A stretch of 6,519 nt of DNA from Candidatus Uhrbacteria bacterium RIFOXYB2_FULL_45_11 (lineage in GTDB: Bacteria > Patescibacteriota > Patescibacteriia > UBA9934 > GWF2-40-263): NCBI GenBank assembly GCA_001791715.1, contig MGFD01000031.1, positions 1 to 6,519 of the forward strand, written 5' to 3'. A program made the translations under genes and the position numbers. Under the pieces are notes generated by a model that saw nothing but the letters and a program-made list of their open reading frames with translations, made no database searches and was not told where the DNA came from. Positions 5,387-6,519 of the stretch are shown here, piece after piece (position 1 is the first letter of the stretch; each line of letters opens with the position of its first letter).

Positions 5387-5986
5387 CAATCGGCGCGCCG
5401 CGAGTTCGGGTGAATCCGCTTCGAACGTGAAGATTGGATCTATCGATTCAGGGACATAAACACGATGCGTCGTGCCATCTTGTTCGAGTCGGAGATCATC
5501 GCGCGATCCTGTAAGCGTTTCCGCAAATACGCGATCGCGAGAAAATCGCTCGTGTGCGTCGTCAAGAACGTAAACGTCTCGCACGCCCGCGTCGATCATC
5601 GCTTTCCAGCACGGTTCGCAACACCACCAGTGGCCGAACATGTAGACATCGCATCCGGAAGGATTGATTCCCTGTTCAAGAGCGATCTGCATGAGCATTG
5701 TTTCCGCGTGGCCGATCGAATCGTGCAATGTGCACAAATCGTAACCGGTTCCGCTCGGACATTCAAGGACAACGCGCGGACAAATGTGTTTGATGCCGCT
5801 TCCGCGATTGAACCCGTTTCCAGCGCGCGCGAGAACTTGGTCATCTTGAACCAGCACGACACCAACAGGATACAGCGAATCACCCGCGCATTCGCGACGA
5901 GCACCTTCTGCGGCAATCATGTGAGGATCCGTCAAAGGAACAAATTTGAATCTACGGTTTGGCGGAAGGTATGGGTAATCGATCAT
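5363..5986 (-). CDS. dCMP deaminase-type cytidine/deoxycytidylate deaminase
   Basis: The product is 207 aa. The zinc-dependent deaminase core is complete: HAE (93-95; His zinc ligand and Glu proton shuttle) and CEPC (123-126; two Cys ligands) in WWCCEPCWKAMIDAGVRDVY. The upstream segment GNGFNRGSGIKHICPRVVLE with Cys69, Cys76 and Cys85 resembles the C-R..C..C..HAE spacing of dCMP deaminases, which convert dCMP to dUMP for thymidylate synthase. The C-terminal 55 residues extend beyond the core and are the part duplicated at 3945-4020. The start codon overlaps the reductase stop as ATGA, so translation is coupled. An intrinsic terminator follows 3 nt after the stop. It is GC-richer than the cargo genes. 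A related ComEB-type or other CDA-fold deaminase remains possible because the substrate residues were not verified. Confidence 0.85.
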   Translation of the reverse strand: MIDYPYLPPNRRFKFVPLTDPHMIAAEGARRECAGDSLYPVGVVLVQDDQVLARAGNGFNRGSGIKHICPRVVLECPSGTGYDLCTLHDSIGHAETMLMQIALEQGINPSGCDVYMFGHWWCCEPCWKAMIDAGVRDVYVLDDAHERFSRDRVFAETLTGSRDDLRLEQDGTTHRVYVPESIDPIFTFEADSPELAARRLENVRKQM

Positions 5987-6486
5987 ACAACCTCGTAATG
6001 CAGGAGAACCGTTTGTTCCCCCAGCTGTTTGGATTCAACGAGTTTGAGCTCAACATCTTCAAAGGATTCTGCAAGCGAAATTCCTCCACCGAATAAAATT
6101 GGTTCAATGGTGAGAAACACGTCAGTCACGAGTTTCTCTTTGAGAAACATGGAGTACACACCCGATCCGCCTGTGATGGCGACGGAAGTGTAGCCGCGTG
6201 TTTCAAGATTTTGAAGAATCTGTTGCGGAGCACGATCTGTAAATTCTACGCCGTCGATCGGATCATACTTCTCTGGATCGCACGTCATCACAATCATCAA
6301 CCGATCTTTGAGAGCTCGACCAATCGTGTCGAATGTTTTTCGCCCCATGATCATCACTTTGCACTCTTTTGTTTTTTCAACAAAAAACTTGGTATCCTCT
6401 TTTGAGGTCCATTCAAGGGAGGATTGATCAGGTGACGCAGCGATTTTTCCGTTGAGTGAAATAGCGGCGATGAGGAGGGTTTGCAT
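5983..6486 (-). CDS. Dihydrofolate reductase family protein
   Basis: The product is 167 aa, close to bacterial DHFR length. It starts with IAAISLNGKIA (6-16). Trp26 and Asp31 in LEWTSKEDTKFF have the same five-residue spacing as Trp22 and catalytic Asp27 of E. coli FolA. MGRKTFDTIGRAL (47-59) matches the NADPH-binding MGRxTxxSIGRPL, and ITGGSGVYSMFL (104-115) matches IGGGxVYxxFL. The EPILFGGGISL segment (128-138) is like the RibD C-terminal reductase group, so a RibD_C-type reductase is the alternative. DHFR recycles dihydrofolate made by thymidylate synthase, which fits the overlapping dCMP deaminase. The minus-strand sequence before the ATG is pyrimidine-rich with no Shine-Dalgarno; its promoter lies outside the window or the gene continues an operon from the right. 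Confidence 0.85.
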   Translation of the reverse strand: MQTLLIAAISLNGKIAASPDQSSLEWTSKEDTKFFVEKTKECKVMIMGRKTFDTIGRALKDRLMIVMTCDPEKYDPIDGVEFTDRAPQQILQNLETRGYTSVAITGGSGVYSMFLKEKLVTDVFLTIEPILFGGGISLAESFEDVELKLVESKQLGEQTVLLHYEVV

Positions 6487-6488
6487 AA

Positions 6489-6519
6489 AGGCTGGAGAGG
6501 CGAGAGAGGCTGGAAAGGC
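6489..6519. repeat. Short imperfect direct repeat upstream of the reductase gene
   Basis: AGGCTGGAGAGGC (6489-6501) and AGGCTGGAAAGGC (6507-6519) differ at one base and are 18 nt apart, at the window edge. The minus strand is pyrimidine-rich here. Whether the repeat continues outside the window cannot be seen, and no function is claimed. Confidence 0.5.

Noticed and set aside
5283..5459. Extension of the transposase fragment frame through the terminator
   Set aside because: Similarity to RAYT stops at about 5282 and the rest is antisense to the dCMP-deaminase 3' end, so the longer frame is accidental.
5465..5998. Long plus-strand open frame opposite the dCMP-deaminase gene
   Set aside because: It is antisense to a gene with a complete zinc-deaminase core, has no recognisable domain, and arises from the GC-rich codon pattern of the real gene.

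Overview
The window looks like bacterial chromosome from a lineage with compact genes and mostly weak or absent Shine-Dalgarno sites. The protein style (a short HicAB pair, an EamA permease, orphan proteins with charged tails) suggests a Patescibacteria/CPR-type genome, but that is an impression and cannot be proven from the sequence.

Layout. A plus-strand dCTP deaminase/dUTPase-family gene (21-677) is followed after 1 nt by a transglutaminase-like cysteine-enzyme gene (679-1494). Two plus-strand genes of unknown function follow (1680-2378 and 2459-3319), then a HicB/HicA toxin-antitoxin pair (3493-3916) and an EamA-type membrane transporter (4171-5100) with a strong terminator. Next comes a broken N-terminal piece of a REP-associated (Y1/IS200-like) transposase. 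On the minus strand, a dihydrofolate-reductase-family gene (6486-5983) and a dCMP-deaminase-type gene (5986-5363) overlap by an ATGA and run toward the plus-strand genes. The genes at the two edges belong to dUMP/dTMP metabolism; the genes between them look like unrelated cargo.

The main discovery is in the spaces between genes. The 3' end of the dcd-like gene occurs four times: once intact and three times as remnants (1557-1634, 3334-3400, 4021-4110), one at the left edge of each later cargo block. The 3' end of the dCMP-deaminase gene and its terminator also occurs twice (3915-4020 and 5333-5448). At 3945-4190 three gene tails are joined: dCMP deaminase (minus), dcd (plus) and transglutaminase-like (plus). 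This is the scar expected if a dcd - transglutaminase - cargo - dCMP deaminase block was repeated in tandem, or added by recombination with a related allele, and the interior was then deleted. The EamA start region sits on the transglutaminase remnant. The locus therefore reads as a cargo-accreting hotspot between core nucleotide-metabolism genes, with flank remnants that record successive events.
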